A stretch of 6,453 nt of DNA, taken from NCBI RefSeq assembly GCF_902490045.1, contig NZ_CABUCJ010000127.1, positions 1 through 6,453 on the forward strand, written 5' to 3'. The position numbers and the translations under genes were made by a program. The notes beneath the pieces were generated by a model. The model was not told where the DNA came from and did not search any database. It saw only the letters and a list, made by a program, of their open reading frames with translations. This document shows, piece after piece, positions 5,163-6,453 of the stretch. This DNA is from an uncultured Anaerotruncus sp. (GTDB lineage: Bacteria; Bacillota; Clostridia; Oscillospirales; Ruminococcaceae). Position 1 is the stretch's first letter. Each line of letters starts with the position of its first letter.

Positions 5163-6341
5163 ATGTTTGAAATTTTTGCGGACTCGGTCCAGACGATCGT
5201 GTCCAAGTCGGGCTTCCTGAACCTGACCGGCGGGCAGGCCCTGATGATCCTGGTTTCCTTCGTGCTCATGTACCTTGCGATCCGCAAGGGCTTCGAGCCG
5301 CTGCTGCTGCTGCCGATCGCGTTCGGCATGCTGCTGACCAACCTGCCGATGGCGGGCCTGTACCATCCCGAAATCTTCATCAACGAGACGGGGCATATCG
5401 CGTGGGAGGCGCTCGCCAACGGCGGCGGCCTGCTCGACTACCTCTATCTCGGCGTCAAGCTCGGCATCTACCCGCCGCTGATCTTCCTCGGCGTCGGCTG
5501 CATGACCGACTTCGGCCCGCTGATTGCGAACCCCAAGAGCTTCCTGATGGGCGCGGCCGCCCAGCTCGGCATCTTCCTCGCCTTCTTCGGCGCGCTGGCG
5601 CTCGGCTTTACGCCCGCTGAGGCCGGTTCGATCGGCATCATCGGCGGCGCGGACGGCCCGACGGCGATCTTTACGACGACGCAGCTGGCCCCGCACCTGC
5701 TCGGCTCGGTGGCCATCGCGGCCTACTCCTACATGGCCCTGGTCCCGATCATCCAGCCGCCCATCATGAAGGCGCTCACCACCAAGAAGGCCCGCGCCGT
5801 CAAGATGGAGCAGCTGCGCCCCGTCTCCAAGCTCGAAAAGATCGTCTTCCCGATCATGGTTGCGATCCTCGTTTCCTTCCTCGTTCCCGACACCGCCCCG
5901 CTGATCGGCATGCTCATGCTCGGCAACCTCTTCCGCGAGTCGGGCGTGGTCGACCGCCTCAACAAGACGGCGCAGAACGAGCTGATGAACATCGTGACCA
6001 TCTTCCTCGGCGTCACCGTCGGCGCGACGGCGAGCGCGGAGCGGTTCCTCACCCCGCAGACCCTCGGCATCATCGTCCTCGGCCTCGTGGCGTTCGCGTT
6101 CGGCACCGCGGGCGGCGTGCTGCTCGGCGACCTGATGTACGTCCTGTCGGGCGGCAAGATCAACCCGCTGATCGGTTCCGCCGGCGTGTCGGCCGTCCCG
6201 ATGGCGGCGCGCGTCTCGCAGAAGGTCGGCCAGAAGGAAAACCCGACCAACTTCCTGCTCATGCATGCGATGGGCCCGAACGTCGCCGGCGTCATCGGTT
6301 CCGCCGTGGCCGCGGGCGTTCTGCTCTCCATCCTCAAGTAA
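5163..6341 (+). CDS. Na+-translocating decarboxylase, beta subunit (OadB/MmdB/GcdB family)
   Basis: The 392-residue polytopic membrane protein decarboxylates carboxybiotin presented by the partner subunits and couples this to export of Na+. The first third holds several hydrophobic helices, including the block GFEPLLLLPIAFGMLLTNLP. GGADGPTAIF near 161-170 carries D164, the equivalent of the essential D203 of Klebsiella OadB. GNLFRESGVVDRL and VGATASAERFL follow. NPLIGSAGVSAVPMAARVSQ supplies N334, G338 and S343, whose spacing matches the Klebsiella N373, G377 and S382 exactly. All key residues known to me are therefore present, and it should be active. The ATG at 5163 has GGAGGG 8 bases upstream. 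It is co-transcribed with the OadG-type gene. No carboxyltransferase (alpha) or biotin carrier gene follows before the terminator at 6357. The substrate of the whole enzyme is unknown. Confidence 0.95.
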   Translation: MFEIFADSVQTIVSKSGFLNLTGGQALMILVSFVLMYLAIRKGFEPLLLLPIAFGMLLTNLPMAGLYHPEIFINETGHIAWEALANGGGLLDYLYLGVKLGIYPPLIFLGVGCMTDFGPLIANPKSFLMGAAAQLGIFLAFFGALALGFTPAEAGSIGIIGGADGPTAIFTTTQLAPHLLGSVAIAAYSYMALVPIIQPPIMKALTTKKARAVKMEQLRPVSKLEKIVFPIMVAILVSFLVPDTAPLIGMLMLGNLFRESGVVDRLNKTAQNELMNIVTIFLGVTVGATASAERFLTPQTLGIIVLGLVAFAFGTAGGVLLGDLMYVLSGGKINPLIGSAGVSAVPMAARVSQKVGQKENPTNFLLMHAMGPNVAGVIGSAVAAGVLLSILK

Positions 6342-6356
6342 CATTCGGATTCCACA

Positions 6357-6387
6357 AAAGGGCGGCCCGGCGGGGCCGCCCTTTCTT
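6357..6387 (+). terminator. Rho-independent terminator after the beta subunit gene
   Basis: A perfect 12-base stem (6357-6368 with 6373-6384) closes a GGCG loop. It starts 16 bases after the stop codon. The T-run is interrupted (TTTCTTCGTT), so it may leak somewhat. Stem strength and position still favour termination. Confidence 0.85.
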
Positions 6388-6389
6388 CG

Positions 6390-6418
6390 TTCACAGGAGC
6401 CCGAAAATGTGGTATAAT
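6390..6418 (+). promoter_or_regulatory. Near-consensus promoter for a downstream gene outside the window
   Basis: TTCACA (6390-6395, five of six bases of the -35 consensus) and a perfect TATAAT (6413-6418) are 17 bases apart. Its -35 box begins right after the terminator stem, so a new transcription unit starts here, with a predicted first base near 6425. What it drives lies beyond position 6453. Confidence 0.85.
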
Positions 6419-6427
6419 ATTCACACA

Positions 6428-6448
6428 ACAAACAGCGGTGCTGTTTGT
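6428..6448. repeat. Perfect inverted repeat at the start of the next transcript
   Basis: ACAAACAGC (6428-6436) and GCTGTTTGT (6440-6448) are perfect 9-base arms around GGT. The element begins about three bases after the predicted transcription start. It is either an operator placed to block initiation or a 5'-terminal RNA hairpin. The window ends 5 bases later, so I cannot tell which. Confidence 0.7.
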
Positions 6449-6453
6449 AAGCC

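Noticed and set aside
4839..6431. Long minus-strand open frame of 530 codons opposite the decarboxylase genes
   Set aside because: It lies antisense to two clear membrane-protein genes, crosses the terminator at 6357-6387, and is very charged and low in complexity, as expected of a shadow frame.

Overview
The window looks like chromosome from a GC-rich, anaerobic Gram-positive bacterium of the Clostridia (Oscillospiraceae/Ruminococcaceae-like). The reasons are GC-rich coding sequence set against AT-rich intergenic promoters, strong AGGAGG-type ribosome binding sites, sigma-A-type promoters with 17-base spacers, an MsmR-like AraC regulator, a clostridial-style GalK/GalT pair, and a sodium-pumping decarboxylase. 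Taxonomy is inferred from style and protein families, not from a marker gene.

Layout from left to right. Positions 1-232 carry no convincing gene; they hold a cluster of perfect hairpins and a terminator for the first minus-strand operon. Positions 233-1982 are a minus-strand two-gene operon: an AraC-family regulator (1131-1982) followed after 13 bases by a MscS-type mechanosensitive channel (233-1117). Positions 1983-2190 are a divergent control region with a good promoter for the regulator, a weaker candidate for the gal genes, and a dyad-symmetric operator-like site. Positions 2191-4501 hold galK and galT on the plus strand, ended by a very strong terminator. Positions 4502-4729 hold a good promoter with a perfect palindrome over its -35 box. 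Positions 4730-6341 encode the small membrane (OadG-type gamma/delta) and large membrane (beta) subunits of a Na+-translocating decarboxylase, followed by a terminator. Positions 6390-6448 hold a near-consensus promoter and a perfect inverted repeat that open a transcription unit whose gene lies beyond the window.

How the genes work together. GalK phosphorylates galactose, and GalT exchanges the product with UDP-glucose to give UDP-galactose and glucose-1-phosphate (the Leloir pathway). The epimerase galE and any transporter are not in the window. The divergent AraC-type protein is the natural candidate to sense a galactoside and control galKT; this rests on position and N-terminal resemblance, not on proof. 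The decarboxylase pair would couple decarboxylation of a carboxybiotin-linked substrate to Na+ export, but the carboxyltransferase (alpha) and biotin carrier are absent here.

I found no insertion sequence, phage gene, CRISPR array, tRNA or rRNA, and no clearly new system. The most interesting points are the altered sugar-pocket signature of GalK, the regulator-channel operon, the operator-like palindromes, and the decarboxylase membrane pair standing apart from its alpha subunit.
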